Counted from the stretch's first letter, positions 46,163 through 55,846 are shown. The stretch: 64,000 nt of DNA from Teredinibacter turnerae T7901 (GCF_000023025.1 NC_012997.1:3717125-3781124), one strand, 5' to 3'. Notes: a model not told the origin generated them from the sequence alone. Numbers and translations are program-made.

Positions 46163-46740
46163 CCAATGCACAGGTGAAACGCTGTAGCTGGTGCGGAGAC
46201 GACCCACTCTACCAACAATACCACGACGAGGAGTGGGGAGTGCCCATATGGGATAGCCGGGAGCTTTTTGAAAAACTCGTGTTAGATGGCGCTCAAGCTG
46301 GTCTGTCCTGGATTACCATCCTGCGCAAACGCGAGGGATATCGCAAAGCGTTCGACAATTTTGATCCAGAAAAAATGGCCCGCTACACCGATAAAAAGCT
46401 GGAAAAGCTGATGCAAAATCCAGATATCGTGCGCAACCGACTTAAAATCAATAGCGCGCGACAAAATGCACGCGCCTACCTCGCTATTCAGGAAACCGAC
46501 GATTTCAGTCGTTTTCTCTGGGATTTTGTCGGAGGAGCCCCCCTCCAACACCGGCGTAAAACCATGGCCGATATCCCCGCCGCAACAGCAGAGTCCGAGG
46601 CCATGAGCAAAGCTCTAAAAAAAGCCGGTTTTAACTTTGTTGGGCCGACAATTGTGTACGCCTTTATGCAGGCTGTCGGGATGGTGAACGACCACGTTAC
46701 CAGCTGCCACAGGCATGCAGTGTGTAAATCCTTCGCTTAA
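46159..46740 (+). CDS. tag: DNA-3-methyladenine glycosylase I
   Basis: Tag removes 3-methyladenine from alkylated DNA, the first step of base-excision repair. The 193-residue protein shows the zinc-site Cys in 'KRCSWCGDDPLYQQYHDEEW', followed by 'GVPIWDSRELFEKLVLDGAQ', 'AGLSWITILRKREGYRKAF' (helix-hairpin-helix glycosylase core) and the C-terminal 'VNDHVTSCHRH' with the last zinc ligands. It is translationally coupled to manA (ATGA overlap). Confidence 0.95.
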   Translation: MTNAQVKRCSWCGDDPLYQQYHDEEWGVPIWDSRELFEKLVLDGAQAGLSWITILRKREGYRKAFDNFDPEKMARYTDKKLEKLMQNPDIVRNRLKINSARQNARAYLAIQETDDFSRFLWDFVGGAPLQHRRKTMADIPAATAESEAMSKALKKAGFNFVGPTIVYAFMQAVGMVNDHVTSCHRHAVCKSFA

Positions 46741-46786
46741 CAACGGGGCTGGCCAAAGCACCGTGAGTAGCGGCCTACGCACTGAC

Positions 46787-46817
46787 GAAAAAAAACCGGC
46801 GCAGGCCGGTTTTTTTG
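46787..46817. terminator. Bidirectional terminator between tag and the metallo-beta-lactamase-fold gene
   Basis: A stem (ACCGGC / GCCGGT) extended by A and T runs on either side (AAAAAAA...TTTTTTT), with a 4-base loop, lies between convergent genes and should act in both directions. Confidence 0.85.
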
Positions 46818-46832
46818 AACGGTATAAAATTG

Positions 46833-47705
46833 TTATAAACTTTGGTAAATGGTACGGGTAATTTTCTCGGTAGTAATAAAATCCCAATTCCATTTTTCGT
46901 GGTACTTCTTGAGCGGGTTTTTCGCTACCACTTCGTCTTCACTCATTCCTTTCTTGTGCAGCTTGGCAACGCGCTTCACGGAATCTTCAAGCATATCGAG
47001 CGCGGCTTTCAGGTCAGCGCGTTTTGCGAGGGGGCCGTGGCCGGGCACAATAACGGTATTCTCATCTGCAATTGAGTACAACAGTTTTTGCGCCGCGATA
47101 TAGCCTTGCACACTGCCACCATTACTGGTATCGATAAACGGAAAAAGCCCGTTAAACAACACATCGCCAGTATGTAGGACATTGGCTTTTTTGAAATAAA
47201 TCGCCACATCGCCATCGGTGTGGGCCATTTCCAGGTGAAAAACACGCGCGTCATCACCATTCAAGTGAAATGTAATCTCGCTGGGGAATGTGATAACCGG
47301 TAGCGCATCTGTCGGGGCAGCGCTACCGTCGTCAGCAGGCGCCTGCAACCGCGTACGCAAGTTATCATGACCGATAATATGCACGCCTTCGCCACCAAAA
47401 CTCGCGTTGTTCCCGGTATGGTCCTGATGGACGTGGGTGTTTACCAAAAATGTGATCGGCTTGGGGGTGATTTCACTAATCGCCTTTTTCAGGTTAGTCA
47501 GCAGTGGAGGCATGCTGTCATCAATCATCACTACACCGTCATCACCCACAGACAGCATAATATTTCCGCCGGCAAAACCGCCAACCCCTTGCAGCACATA
47601 GAGACCATCACCAACACTGGTGCTTTCGAATGTGATTTCAGCCGAATTGGCATAACTGGTCAAAAATAAACATAAGGTTACTGCACTGAGTAACAGCTTT
47701 CGCAT
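46833..47705 (-). CDS. Secreted metallo-beta-lactamase-fold hydrolase
   Basis: About 290 residues with a signal peptide ('LLLSAVTLCLFLTSYANS'). The zinc-site motif is 'LVNTHVHQDHTGNNASFG' (HxHxDH); further ligands are in 'FHLEMAHTDGDVAIYF', 'VLHTGDVLFNG' and 'VIVPGHGPLAKRADL'. This matches the broad MBL superfamily, close to quinoprotein-relay/SoxH-like secreted members rather than true beta-lactamases, whose substrates are mostly unknown. I chose ATG 47705, with a strong GGAGG 5 bases upstream, over ATG 47717. Expected in the periplasm. Confidence 0.88.
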   Translation of the reverse strand: MRKLLLSAVTLCLFLTSYANSAEITFESTSVGDGLYVLQGVGGFAGGNIMLSVGDDGVVMIDDSMPPLLTNLKKAISEITPKPITFLVNTHVHQDHTGNNASFGGEGVHIIGHDNLRTRLQAPADDGSAAPTDALPVITFPSEITFHLNGDDARVFHLEMAHTDGDVAIYFKKANVLHTGDVLFNGLFPFIDTSNGGSVQGYIAAQKLLYSIADENTVIVPGHGPLAKRADLKAALDMLEDSVKRVAKLHKKGMSEDEVVAKNPLKKYHEKWNWDFITTEKITRTIYQSL

Positions 47706-47917
47706 GAGAACCTCCATCAGGTTTCACAGGTTAAAGATACGGGGCAAACCAGCCACGAATTCTACAAAAATTAGCGCGAAGAAAACTGCAAATTTCTCTG
47801 CCTGTTATGCACTTTCTCTCGGCGGTTTTAACTCAGATTGATGTATTCCACTTGCGCGTATCCAAAACGGCAGATATTTTGTGCGCTCACCTCCACGCTG
47901 TAACTGGATATTCAATC

Positions 47918-48421
47918 ATGATACGAGCCTGTCGCCCAGCCGATGCTGGCGCTATTGCTGAGATTTACAACTACTATATCAACGAAACAGTGATATCGTT
48001 TGAACAAACGCCGCTGAGCGAAGCCCAGATGGCAGAGCGTATCGCAAAGATTTCCGCGAACTACCCCTGGCTGGTTGCCGAAGAGAATGGAGAAATCCTC
48101 GGTTTCGCCTATGTCGCGCTATGGCAGGAGCGTGTCGCCTATCGCCACTCACTTGTGACTACAGTCTATCTCAACCGCAACCATACAGGGCGGGGCCTCG
48201 GCAAAGCGCTCTACGAGGCCCTATTCGAGGCCCTGACCTCAGTAGATTGCCGGGTTCTGGTCGCAGGAATTGCACTGCCTAACGCGGCCAGTGTCGCGCT
48301 GCATGAAAAGGTTGGATTCGAAAAAGTCGCTCACTTCAAAGACGTCGGGCGCAAGCACGGCCAGTGGGTCGATGTCGGCTACTGGCAAAAAACGATCAAC
48401 ACAGACCGCGAATTCCCATAA
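47918..48421 (+). CDS. GNAT acetyltransferase, phosphinothricin-acetyltransferase-like
   Basis: The 167-residue protein begins 'MIRACRPADAGAIAEIYNYY', typical of the Pat/MddA branch of GNAT enzymes. It has 'TVISFEQTPLSEAQMAERIA', 'GFAYVALWQERVAYRHSLVT', the CoA loop 'RNHTGRGLGKALYEALFEAL', and 'FKDVGRKHGQWVDVGYWQK'. Members acetylate the amino group of methionine sulfoximine/sulfone or phosphinothricin-like amino acids. ATG 47918 matches the family start; an in-frame extension to 47807 is unlikely. Confidence 0.87.
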   Translation: MIRACRPADAGAIAEIYNYYINETVISFEQTPLSEAQMAERIAKISANYPWLVAEENGEILGFAYVALWQERVAYRHSLVTTVYLNRNHTGRGLGKALYEALFEALTSVDCRVLVAGIALPNAASVALHEKVGFEKVAHFKDVGRKHGQWVDVGYWQKTINTDREFP

Positions 48422-48472
48422 CATCACCCACAGGCAGCAAGATCCCCCACTGCCAGCAAAACCAGGTCCGGT

Positions 48473-49618
48473 TTATTTTTCCGAGGGCACGGCCAAAACA
48501 GCCTTTAGCGCAGGCTTAGGCTGTTTGCTCCTGTCCCACAGCAGCGGATAGTTGGTACGCCCCGGAACCGGATAGTCGTTTTTCCAGGACATAGGGTCGT
48601 GCACGCCCCACAAGGTCACCCGGTCGATAGCATCACGATGCTTGTAGAACAAGCGAAACAACGCTGCGTACCGATCGCTCAGCGCCTGCTCAACATCGGC
48701 AGGCAACCCTTGCTTATACGGGTCGAGATAAGTCTCGAACTCTTCCAGTTGGAACTGCGGATGCATCATCCCCTGGCCAATTATTTGCCCCTCTCGCGTC
48801 AGCGGCAACACATCTACATCTAGTTCAGTGATCATCACCTTCACGCCCAAGGCGGCATAGGCCTCAATCGCCGCTTCAATATATTCCGTTTTCGGAAAAT
48901 TGAGCCCCCAGTGGGCTTGAATCCCTACGCCATCAATCCGAATCCCCTCGGCCTGTAACATCTTCACCATACGCACAATGCCGTCGCGCTTAGCCGGGCG
49001 CCAGGCGTTAAAATCGTTGTAGTACAATTCTGTATTCGGCGCATATTTTTCGGCGTATTTGAACGCACTCTTGACCATCAGGTCGCCATCGCCAACCCCA
49101 TTAACCCAGGTTGTCGGCCGGTAAGAACCATCGTTATCGATCACTTCATTGACCACATCCCAGGCGTGAATTCGCCCGGCATAACGACCTGCAACGGTTT
49201 TGATATGGCTCTCCATACGCGCCAGCTGCTGCTTCGTGGTATTGGGCTCTCCATCACCGTTGGTAAAAAACCAGCCTGGCGTCTGGTTGTGCCACACCAA
49301 GGTATGACCAACAATAAACATCCCGTGCTTTTCGCCAAACGCCACGTAATCATCGGCCGGACCGAACTCAAATACACCGGGTTCGGGGTTTATCGGGGCA
49401 GCCTTTAGTGCGTTTTCAACGGTAATACTATTGAACTGGCTCAGTACAATCGACTGGACTGCTTTATCCTCACCGCGTGTGATACTGGGGTTTACCGCCA
49501 CCCCCACTTTAAAGGCGTCGTGATAGGCCTGCTGAAGAGAGTTTGCTGGAGCAGCATTAAGTGTGAGTGATAGCGAGGAAAGGGGAAGCAGCAGTGCAAT
49601 TGCGAAAACGCGCATCAT
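48473..49618 (-). CDS. Secreted endo-beta-1,4-xylanase, family GH10
   Basis: The 381-residue enzyme hydrolyses xylan backbones. It has a signal peptide (about 1-23) and a single GH10 barrel. Key segments: 'FNSITVENALKAAPINPEPG', 'GHTLVWHNQTPGWFF', 'IHAWDVVNEVIDNDGSYRP' with the acid/base Glu, 'GVGIQAHWGLNFP', and 'VMITELDVDVLP' with the nucleophile Glu. Unlike the other glycanases here it lacks binding modules and a serine linker, so it probably acts on soluble oligo- or polysaccharide, perhaps in the periplasm. ATG ATG at 49618/49615 gives two nearby starts. Confidence 0.94.
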   Translation of the reverse strand: MMRVFAIALLLPLSSLSLTLNAAPANSLQQAYHDAFKVGVAVNPSITRGEDKAVQSIVLSQFNSITVENALKAAPINPEPGVFEFGPADDYVAFGEKHGMFIVGHTLVWHNQTPGWFFTNGDGEPNTTKQQLARMESHIKTVAGRYAGRIHAWDVVNEVIDNDGSYRPTTWVNGVGDGDLMVKSAFKYAEKYAPNTELYYNDFNAWRPAKRDGIVRMVKMLQAEGIRIDGVGIQAHWGLNFPKTEYIEAAIEAYAALGVKVMITELDVDVLPLTREGQIIGQGMMHPQFQLEEFETYLDPYKQGLPADVEQALSDRYAALFRLFYKHRDAIDRVTLWGVHDPMSWKNDYPVPGRTNYPLLWDRSKQPKPALKAVLAVPSEK

Positions 49619-50079
49619 AAGGCAAAGACTCTTAAATTATTGTGTTGTGCATGGACAAGGTACAGCTCGCAACATTTTAGCAGGCTGGCGGGGAAACAGC
49701 CCACGCTCCTCTTGTGCGTAGAGCGCGCTCAGAAGACTCAGTTCCCTGTTGAGCCGGGCCTGAAGGTTAGTTGGCCCCTGTGTTGATAGTCGTGATAACG
49801 CAGTTCCACCCTAGGGGGCGGTCACCAAAGCAGCCCTGGAAGCAGCCAGACAAAGAGGGGCTGGCTGACATGGGAGCCGCCAACCAAGCACTCATGTAAC
49901 CCAGAGTAACAAAACCACACATCTCACAAAAAACATTAAACCATTATATTTCAATAGCTTATAAAAATAAGTGGCGCGATTATTAACTTTTTTTGATTTT
50001 AAACAAAATAATGTAGACCAAAACGTTACCTTAGGTTACACTGCGCACAAATCAACCAATACTGAGAGATAACAGATCA
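49619..50079. other. Divergent intergenic region between GH10 and SemiSWEET
   Basis: About 460 bases. The half near GH10 is GC-rich without a supported frame; the half near the transporter is very AT-rich (49920-50030) and likely holds its promoter. No strong repeat seen. Confidence 0.45.
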
Positions 50080-50376
50080 ATGACTGAAGTAATCGGCTTA
50101 ATCGCAGCCTGCCTGACAACCTTCGCCTTTCTTCCCCAGGCACTGAAGGTTATGCGAACCCAGCGTACCGGAGACCTTTCCCCGGTGATGTACGCCGCGT
50201 TCGTATTGGGTGTCGTGCTCTGGCTGTTTTACGGCATTATGCTTGGCAACACCGCGTTGATCCTGGCCAATGCAGTCACCGCAATCTTTGCTGGCATTGT
50301 GTTCTTCTTCATCGTCAAGAATGCTTTCTTCCAACGTGCCCAGAGTACCGGCCCAGCTAACGCGGAACCCGCCTGA
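50080..50376 (+). CDS. SemiSWEET sugar transporter
   Basis: A 98-residue protein with a single three-helix (PQ-loop/MtN3) bundle: 'IGLIAACLTTFAFLPQALKV' containing the PQ motif, 'GDLSPVMYAAFVLGVVLWLF', and 'ALILANAVTAIFAGIVFFFI'. SemiSWEETs dimerise to make a facilitative pore for sugars such as glucose or sucrose across the inner membrane. It sits between the GH10 xylanase and GH45 endoglucanase genes, consistent with uptake of released sugars. A terminator follows. Confidence 0.92.
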   Translation: MTEVIGLIAACLTTFAFLPQALKVMRTQRTGDLSPVMYAAFVLGVVLWLFYGIMLGNTALILANAVTAIFAGIVFFFIVKNAFFQRAQSTGPANAEPA

Positions 50377-50426
50377 CTCCTATCCTGAACGGCGACCCTC
50401 AGTAGTCGACACTTGGTATTGAACAT

Positions 50427-50462
50427 AAAAAAACCCCGCCTGAAACAGCGCGGGGTTTTTTA
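50427..50462. terminator. Bidirectional terminator between SemiSWEET and the GH45 gene
   Basis: A 10-bp stem (AAAACCCCGC / GCGGGGTTTT) with a 10-base loop, flanked by more A and T, lies between the convergent genes. Confidence 0.85.
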
Positions 50463-50510
50463 TTGTTGTCTCATTGGGCCGGGTGAATTCCCAGCGACGA
50501 GATCAATGAA

Positions 50511-52088
50511 CTAGTTGCAAGCGTTACTAACGTCGTTCAACCAACCGCGATCAACACCTGAGCGGCTGATGATTTCGGTAGGACAAGCCACTTCGCGATA
50601 GCGCAGCGAGGGGTTATCTGCCGCTTGGAACCAATCGACGAACCACATGCAACCCTCGTAAAGCTCAGTCAGACCGCGACTGCCAAATACGGCATCACAA
50701 CGTTGCGCAACACAATTTTTATAGGAATCGTGCGACGCGTTCCAGCCCAACTCGTTTTTACACGCTGCAAGGAAGCCGCCATATTGCACACCCAACTCGC
50801 TGTTGGAAACGCCCCATTGGTCCGAACAGGCATTAAAGGCACCAACACCCCCGCCGGGCACCAGTAAGTCAAACTGGCCACCGCCCACGTCAAAGCCAAT
50901 ATTGGTTGCCTGTACAATCATGCGCTTGCCGCCCAGCGCCGCCGCACCTGGATCGGCGCCACCGTTGTAGGATTCGCCAGTAAATATAACTTCGTAGCAA
51001 CGCCCACAGACATCGCCGCTAGAGGTCGCAGCAAAACCGTACGACAGGCTGTCGTTAACCGCCCACGGCGCCATACCGTGGCACATATGTGCATCACCAC
51101 CATCACAGCTGCTTACCGCGTCTGGGTCGGGCAGGGGCTGGTCACTCGCGGAACAGGAACCCAGCGGCTCAACTTCACTTGGCACATTACCAGTCCAGCT
51201 ACAGTGCGCCTTACAGCAATCCCAATAGCGCGTTGCATAACCGGTGCAAGTGGGAAGTGAACCACTACTGGAAGAAGAGCTTGATGAGCTGGAGCTACTG
51301 GAGCCGCCGTTCGACGAAGAGCTGCTGGAGCTGGACGATGAGCTACTGGATGAACTCGAACTGGATGAGCCACCGCCACAGGTGCTGATCACCCCACCGC
51401 CACCGCTCTGGCTGTTGCAGGTGTTGATACCGATACAGCTCTGCTGATTTTCCCAACCCCAACCATCATCGGTATTCTGACAAAGCGGGCGGGGCTCATC
51501 GGAGTACCACTGGCACATCTGAGTACACTGGCCTGAGCCACTGGAGCTCGAACTGCTGCTGGAGGAGGAACTGCTCGACGATGAACTGCTGCTGGACGAA
51601 GACGAGCTGGATGACGCCACACCCGAGCTCGATGAACTGCTCGAAGAGCTGGACGAACTGCTGGAAGACGAGCTGCTTGAAGAACTGGTAGACGATGTCG
51701 ATGAACCGCTACCACCGCCAGTCACAGAAAATGTACCAATGGATGCGACACTCGATCCGGTCGCGCAAAAGCCAAAGGATACCGACGCTCCGGGAGCAAT
51801 GTTTGCGTTGTACGCTTCTGGGGTAACAATACTGCCGCTGCGCTGGCCGCCCCACAGGTTATTTATGCTGGACCCGTTCAAGGCGAGGCCGACTGTCCAG
51901 CTAGTGATATTGGCCGTGCCGTTATTGGCAATAACAACATTTGCACAATAACCACTGCCCCAATTGTTATTTACATCGATTGTTGCCTCGCCAGCACCAG
52001 ACGTTACTGCCTGCGAGGCACTGGCGAGCAGTGCGCACACAGCGGCAAACGCCAGCGATGCGATCTTCCTTCTTGGATGTGTCAACAT
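50511..52088 (-). CDS. Secreted endoglucanase, family GH45, with CBM2 and CBM10 modules
   Basis: The predicted enzyme cuts internal beta-1,4 bonds of cellulose by inversion. Order in about 525 residues: signal peptide (about 1-27), CBM2 (about 30-125, 'NNNWGSGYCANVVIANN'), serine linker, CBM10 (about 192-240, 'CQWYSDEPRPLCQNTDDGWG'), a second serine linker (about 245-280), and the GH45 barrel (about 285-525). The barrel opens 'GYATRYWDCCKAHCSW', the family signature holding a catalytic Asp, and has many Cys for disulfides. I chose ATG 52088 because GGGAG lies 8 bases upstream; ATG 52103 lacks this. Same module order as the GH5 enzyme at 11174. Confidence 0.93.
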   Translation of the reverse strand: MLTHPRRKIASLAFAAVCALLASASQAVTSGAGEATIDVNNNWGSGYCANVVIANNGTANITSWTVGLALNGSSINNLWGGQRSGSIVTPEAYNANIAPGASVSFGFCATGSSVASIGTFSVTGGGSGSSTSSTSSSSSSSSSSSSSSSSSSSSSGVASSSSSSSSSSSSSSSSSSSSSSSSSGSGQCTQMCQWYSDEPRPLCQNTDDGWGWENQQSCIGINTCNSQSGGGGVISTCGGGSSSSSSSSSSSSSSSSSSSNGGSSSSSSSSSSSSSGSLPTCTGYATRYWDCCKAHCSWTGNVPSEVEPLGSCSASDQPLPDPDAVSSCDGGDAHMCHGMAPWAVNDSLSYGFAATSSGDVCGRCYEVIFTGESYNGGADPGAAALGGKRMIVQATNIGFDVGGGQFDLLVPGGGVGAFNACSDQWGVSNSELGVQYGGFLAACKNELGWNASHDSYKNCVAQRCDAVFGSRGLTELYEGCMWFVDWFQAADNPSLRYREVACPTEIISRSGVDRGWLNDVSNACN

Positions 52089-52628
52089 AGCGAAAACTCC
52101 CATTGTATTTATTGGACTTATCGAAACAGGAAACCACGTGAGAACGACTAAAGTGCTAAAACTTGCACTTCACACGCAATATGAAACTCGTTACTTTTTC
52201 TGTCTGGGTGCGCTTTATTATTTTGGGTGGGGGAAAACCCACTTGTGTGCGCTAATTGTATTAACTTGGAAAGCATAATCGGGCTATAAATACCCGAGCA
52301 CATTTTGCCACAGCGTCAAATAAATTGAACACGCGAATCTCACAAAACCGCTTTTTTTCACGCCGGTTTAATCTGTGGCAAATATCTTCAGCATTTGGCG
52401 AAATCCGCGAAGGCTTCGTGAGGATCACTCATACCAGAAATAGCAACCAATGAGGTTCAATATTTTTTCCCTTTATATTTCAACGGGTTATAATTGATTC
52501 ACTCTTGGCATGGTAAATGATATGCCGTAAAGATAATGAAGCGAGCCGGCGTTTAAAAAATTACAAAACATCCACTTATTTCATAACAATCCATTAAAAA
52601 TTAGACCTCTGAATAGTAGGGAGCACCA
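52089..52628. other. Divergent intergenic region between GH45 and the DUF2807 gene
   Basis: About 540 bases of AT-rich sequence that should hold both promoters. I see no gene and no strong repeat. Confidence 0.45.
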
Positions 52629-53282
52629 ATGAAAGTACGAATTTTAGTTCTGATATTTTTATCACTCACAATGCTTGGCTGTGACTCAAATGCCGATGCC
52701 CACAACGCAGCCGGAGAAATCGACAACGCTGAACTTACAGGCGTCGACAGCCTGCGTATTTCACTACCCGCTGATGTCATCATCACGCAGGGAGCCCCCA
52801 CTTTGGTGATCCATACCAATGATGAGCAAAGCGAACATATTAAATGGAGTGTAGAGGGAACTGATTTGAATATCGGCAGCTTCGACGACGATGATGACGA
52901 CTATAACTTTCGCTCTCCCATTCGAATCGAGCTGACCCTCCCTACCCTAAAATCTGTTGCTGCAGCAGGTTCAGGCAATATCGACATCAACGGCGTGGAC
53001 AGTGAGAGCTTCAGCATCAAAATTGCCGGATCTGGTTCGGTAAAAGCGGTAGGCACGACAGCAACCCTGGCGATGAAAATTGCGGGCAGCGGCAACATTG
53101 ACGCAGGCAAGCTGGAAGCCAAATCGGCGAACGTTGTTATCGCTGGTTCAGGCAATATCGAAACCCATGCGACAGATCAGTTAGCCGTCAAAATCGCAGG
53201 CAGCGGTGATGTAACCTACCACGGCAAACCTTCGTTAGCGCAAACGGTTATCGGCTCTGGTAAAGTGAGAGCGGCACGCTAA
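52629..53282 (+). CDS. DUF2807 (head GIN-type) lipoprotein
   Basis: The 217-residue product has a lipoprotein signal (lipobox MLGC at about residue 17). The body is a right-handed parallel-beta type repeat with regularly spaced 'IAGSGxxxxxG' motifs ('IKIAGSGSVKAVG', 'MKIAGSGNIDAGK', 'VVIAGSGNIETHA', 'VKIAGSGDVTYHG'), characteristic of DUF2807 putative auto-transporter adhesin domains. An Asp-rich stretch ('SFDDDDDDYNF') lies in the middle. Probably outer-membrane anchored; role unknown. AGGGAG precedes the ATG. selD follows 73 bases downstream but seems unrelated. Confidence 0.88.
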   Translation: MKVRILVLIFLSLTMLGCDSNADAHNAAGEIDNAELTGVDSLRISLPADVIITQGAPTLVIHTNDEQSEHIKWSVEGTDLNIGSFDDDDDDYNFRSPIRIELTLPTLKSVAAAGSGNIDINGVDSESFSIKIAGSGSVKAVGTTATLAMKIAGSGNIDAGKLEAKSANVVIAGSGNIETHATDQLAVKIAGSGDVTYHGKPSLAQTVIGSGKVRAAR

Positions 53283-53355
53283 ACAAGCCCCGTGATTTAC
53301 TTGTTTGCTGTTTGGCTGCACAATTACTGGCTTTAACCACACGTGCACCTCAACA

Positions 53356-54396
53356 ATGCCAGACAGCATCAAGCTCACTGAATATAGCCACGGCGCCGGC
53401 TGTGGCTGCAAAATTTCTCCGGCGACGCTGGAAAAGATCATCGGCAATACCAGCAGTGACTTTACGGATCCGTTCCTGCTGGTGGGTAACAGCACCAAGG
53501 ACGATGCCGCAGCCTACGATCTCGGCAACGGCGACGTTATCTTAAGCACCACCGATTTTTTTATGCCTATCGCCGACGATCCACTCGACTTCGGCCGCAT
53601 CGCTGCCACTAACGCCATCAGCGATATTTACGCAATGGGTGGCGACCCCATAATGGCAATCGCCATTCTTGGCTGGCCGGTAAACATTCTCCCCGCAGAC
53701 GTCGCTGCGCAAGTTATTGAAGGCGGTCGCCAGGTTTGCCACGCAGCCGGCATTCAACTTGCCGGAGGCCACAGTATCGACTCGCCAGAGCCCATTTTTG
53801 GCCTTGCCGTAACCGGTAGAGTTGCCAAAGCTAATTTACGCCGCAATGCATCGGCTAACGCCGGTGACCAGCTGTATCTGACCAAGCCATTGGGTATAGG
53901 TATTCTCACTACGGCACAAAAGCAGAAAAAGCTCGCGGAAGAGGACGCATTTATCGCACGCGATCTTATGTGCGTACTGAACAAGGTTGGCAGTCGGTTG
54001 GCAACAATTGATGGGGTAAGCGCGCTCACGGATGTTACCGGTTTTGGCCTGGCGGGGCACCTTAGTGAAATATGCGTCGCCAGCGGTTTGGTTGCCCAGC
54101 TGTCGTTCGATGCCATACCGGTAATTCCACAAGCAAAGCATTATCTAAACCAGGGCTGTATTCCAGGTGGCACGCAACGTAATTTTGACAGCTATGGGGA
54201 AGATCTGTCGCCACTGAACGAGCAGCAAAAACAGATCCTCTGCGACCCGCAAACTAGTGGCGGCCTGCTGATCGCCGTCAACCCGGACGCAGTAGACGCC
54301 GTCGAGGCCTGCCTAAAGGCTAATAACACCCCTATTCATCGCATTGGCGAGCTCACCCCCTGGAACAGCGGTCCACGCGTCGTTATTGACTCGTAA
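53356..54396 (+). CDS. selD: Selenide, water dikinase SelD
   Basis: SelD makes selenophosphate from selenide and ATP. About 346 residues. The glycine-rich active loop is '[11 protein letters not shown]' with Cys16 and Lys19, the equivalents of the catalytic Cys17 and Lys20 of E. coli; it is the Cys form, not the selenocysteine form. Also present are '[20 protein letters not shown]', '[20 protein letters not shown]' and '[12 protein letters not shown]'. ATG 53356 gives the family N-terminus; an in-frame upstream codon at 53305 is not supported. selU follows 22 bases downstream. Confidence 0.94.
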   Translation: MPDSIKLTEYSHGAGCGCKISPATLEKIIGNTSSDFTDPFLLVGNSTKDDAAAYDLGNGDVILSTTDFFMPIADDPLDFGRIAATNAISDIYAMGGDPIMAIAILGWPVNILPADVAAQVIEGGRQVCHAAGIQLAGGHSIDSPEPIFGLAVTGRVAKANLRRNASANAGDQLYLTKPLGIGILTTAQKQKKLAEEDAFIARDLMCVLNKVGSRLATIDGVSALTDVTGFGLAGHLSEICVASGLVAQLSFDAIPVIPQAKHYLNQGCIPGGTQRNFDSYGEDLSPLNEQQKQILCDPQTSGGLLIAVNPDAVDAVEACLKANNTPIHRIGELTPWNSGPRVVIDS

Positions 54397-54418
54397 ACCG
54401 AACCCACCTAATAAAACA

Positions 54419-55507
54419 ATGATTACCAACCAATACGCTCAGATTTTCCTGCACGACGTTCCGGCTATCGATACCCGCTCCCCTGGCGAATACACCAAGG
54501 GCCACTTCCCGAACGCGGTAAGCCTGCCGCTAATGACGGACAGTGAGCGCGCACAAGTCGGTACCTGCTACAAACAACGAGGGCAGGCTGAGGCTATTAC
54601 CCTGGGTCACCAATTAGTTAACGGAGTAATCAAAAGCCAACGCGTTACCGCCTGGGCCGAGTACATCAAAGCCAACCCGAACTGCGTATTGTTCTGCTGG
54701 CGAGGGGGGTTGCGTTCGCAAACCTGTCAGCAATGGCTCGCTGATGTGGGAGTTGACTGCGTTAGAGTGGAAGGTGGCTACAAAGCCATGCGACGTTTCT
54801 TAATTGATACTAACCAACGTATCTGCCAACAGCGGCCGTTTGTTATTCTCGCCGGCCATACCGGTTCCGCCAAAACAGAACTGCTTAAAACCGTGGCAAC
54901 CAGTGTTGACCTGGAGCAACTCGCTCATCATCGTGGTAGCGCTTTTGGCAAACGGCTCGGCGGCCAGCCAACACAAACCACATTCGAGAATCGCACCTTT
55001 ATCGAACTGTTTAAAGCCGACGCCCGACGCGGCGACACGCCGATAGTACTTGAAGATGAAAGCCACTTAATCGGACGATGCGCATTGCCGCTGGAGTTAG
55101 AAAATGCGATGAAGTCTTCACCGATCGTGGTCGTGCAAACAGAGCTGCGTGAGCGAGTGGAGCACTCATTTCATAACTATATTTTACTCAACCTCGCTGA
55201 GCATGTGGCGCAACAAGGACGAGACCAAGGATTTGAACTTTTCGCGAACGAATTGCGCCAAGCGATGAAAAATATTCAGCGACGCCTGGGTGGCCAACGC
55301 TATGCAGAACTCAGCGGGATACTCGACAACGCGCTTGCACAGCACCGTTTGGGGGATAACAGCAGTCACCTGCACTGGATCGAAATTCTGTTGCGCGATT
55401 ACTACGACCCAATGTACAACTTCCAAATGGAAAAGAAAAAACACCGGGTTATATTTCGTGGCTCGCCTGCGGAAGTCACTGACTTTTTGTCATCACGCAC
55501 AACCTAA
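54419..55507 (+). CDS. selU: tRNA 2-selenouridine synthase
   Basis: SelU (MnmH) replaces the 2-thio group of wobble mnm5s2U in certain tRNAs with selenium from selenophosphate, via a geranylated intermediate. About 362 residues: an N-terminal rhodanese domain with 'AIDTRSPGEYTKGHFPNAVS' and catalytic Cys93 in 'VLFCWRGGLRSQT', then a P-loop domain with 'ILAGHTGSAKTELLKTVA'. It directly follows selD, its selenium donor. No selA/selB is seen in the window. ATG 54419 is chosen to match the family start. Confidence 0.94.
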   Translation: MITNQYAQIFLHDVPAIDTRSPGEYTKGHFPNAVSLPLMTDSERAQVGTCYKQRGQAEAITLGHQLVNGVIKSQRVTAWAEYIKANPNCVLFCWRGGLRSQTCQQWLADVGVDCVRVEGGYKAMRRFLIDTNQRICQQRPFVILAGHTGSAKTELLKTVATSVDLEQLAHHRGSAFGKRLGGQPTQTTFENRTFIELFKADARRGDTPIVLEDESHLIGRCALPLELENAMKSSPIVVVQTELRERVEHSFHNYILLNLAEHVAQQGRDQGFELFANELRQAMKNIQRRLGGQRYAELSGILDNALAQHRLGDNSSHLHWIEILLRDYYDPMYNFQMEKKKHRVIFRGSPAEVTDFLSSRTT

Positions 55508-55510
55508 CCA

Positions 55511-55828
55511 TTAAAAACTGTAGTCTCTTTCTACCAGTGCGATTCGGGTTTTAAACTGGGAATACCACTTTTCACGCCCGTATTGCTGTGCGATCCTGTG
55601 CTCGGCGTTTTGTTTCCAGTTTTTAATATCTTCCAAGCTTCGCCAATAGGACACTGTGATACCCAGTTGCTCGCGCGCTGATTCCATCCCCAAAAAACCT
55701 GGTTGCGCCAGCGCCAGCTCTACCATGCGTTTCGCCATATCGTCATAACCAGACTCTACCGACGTGCGCAAACTGGTAAAAATCACGGCGTAATACGGGG
55801 GCGAGGGAGTTCGAGCGATTTGCTCCAT
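55511..55828 (-). CDS. Antibiotic-biosynthesis-monooxygenase (ABM)-fold protein
   Basis: A 105-residue ferredoxin-like fold: 'YYAVIFTSLRTSVESGYDDM', 'MVELALAQPGFLGMESAREQ', 'GITVSYWRSLEDIKNWKQNA' and 'HRIAQQYGREKWYSQFKTRI' are typical of the ABM family. Members include small monooxygenases and haem-degrading enzymes as well as proteins of unknown role. It ends close to the convergent selU and lies downstream of the metallophosphatase gene by 18 bases, so the two may be co-transcribed. Confidence 0.85.
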   Translation of the reverse strand: MEQIARTPSPPYYAVIFTSLRTSVESGYDDMAKRMVELALAQPGFLGMESAREQLGITVSYWRSLEDIKNWKQNAEHRIAQQYGREKWYSQFKTRIALVERDYSF

Positions 55829-55846
55829 AGATGAATCCTTAACCTG

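Noticed and set aside
46833-47705. Beta-lactamase resistance gene
   Set aside because: It has the metallo-beta-lactamase fold, but the zinc motif and overall sequence resemble the broad hydrolase superfamily rather than true carbapenemases.
47918-48421. Acquired phosphinothricin-resistance gene
   Set aside because: Pat-like GNATs are common housekeeping enzymes; nothing mobile lies beside it.
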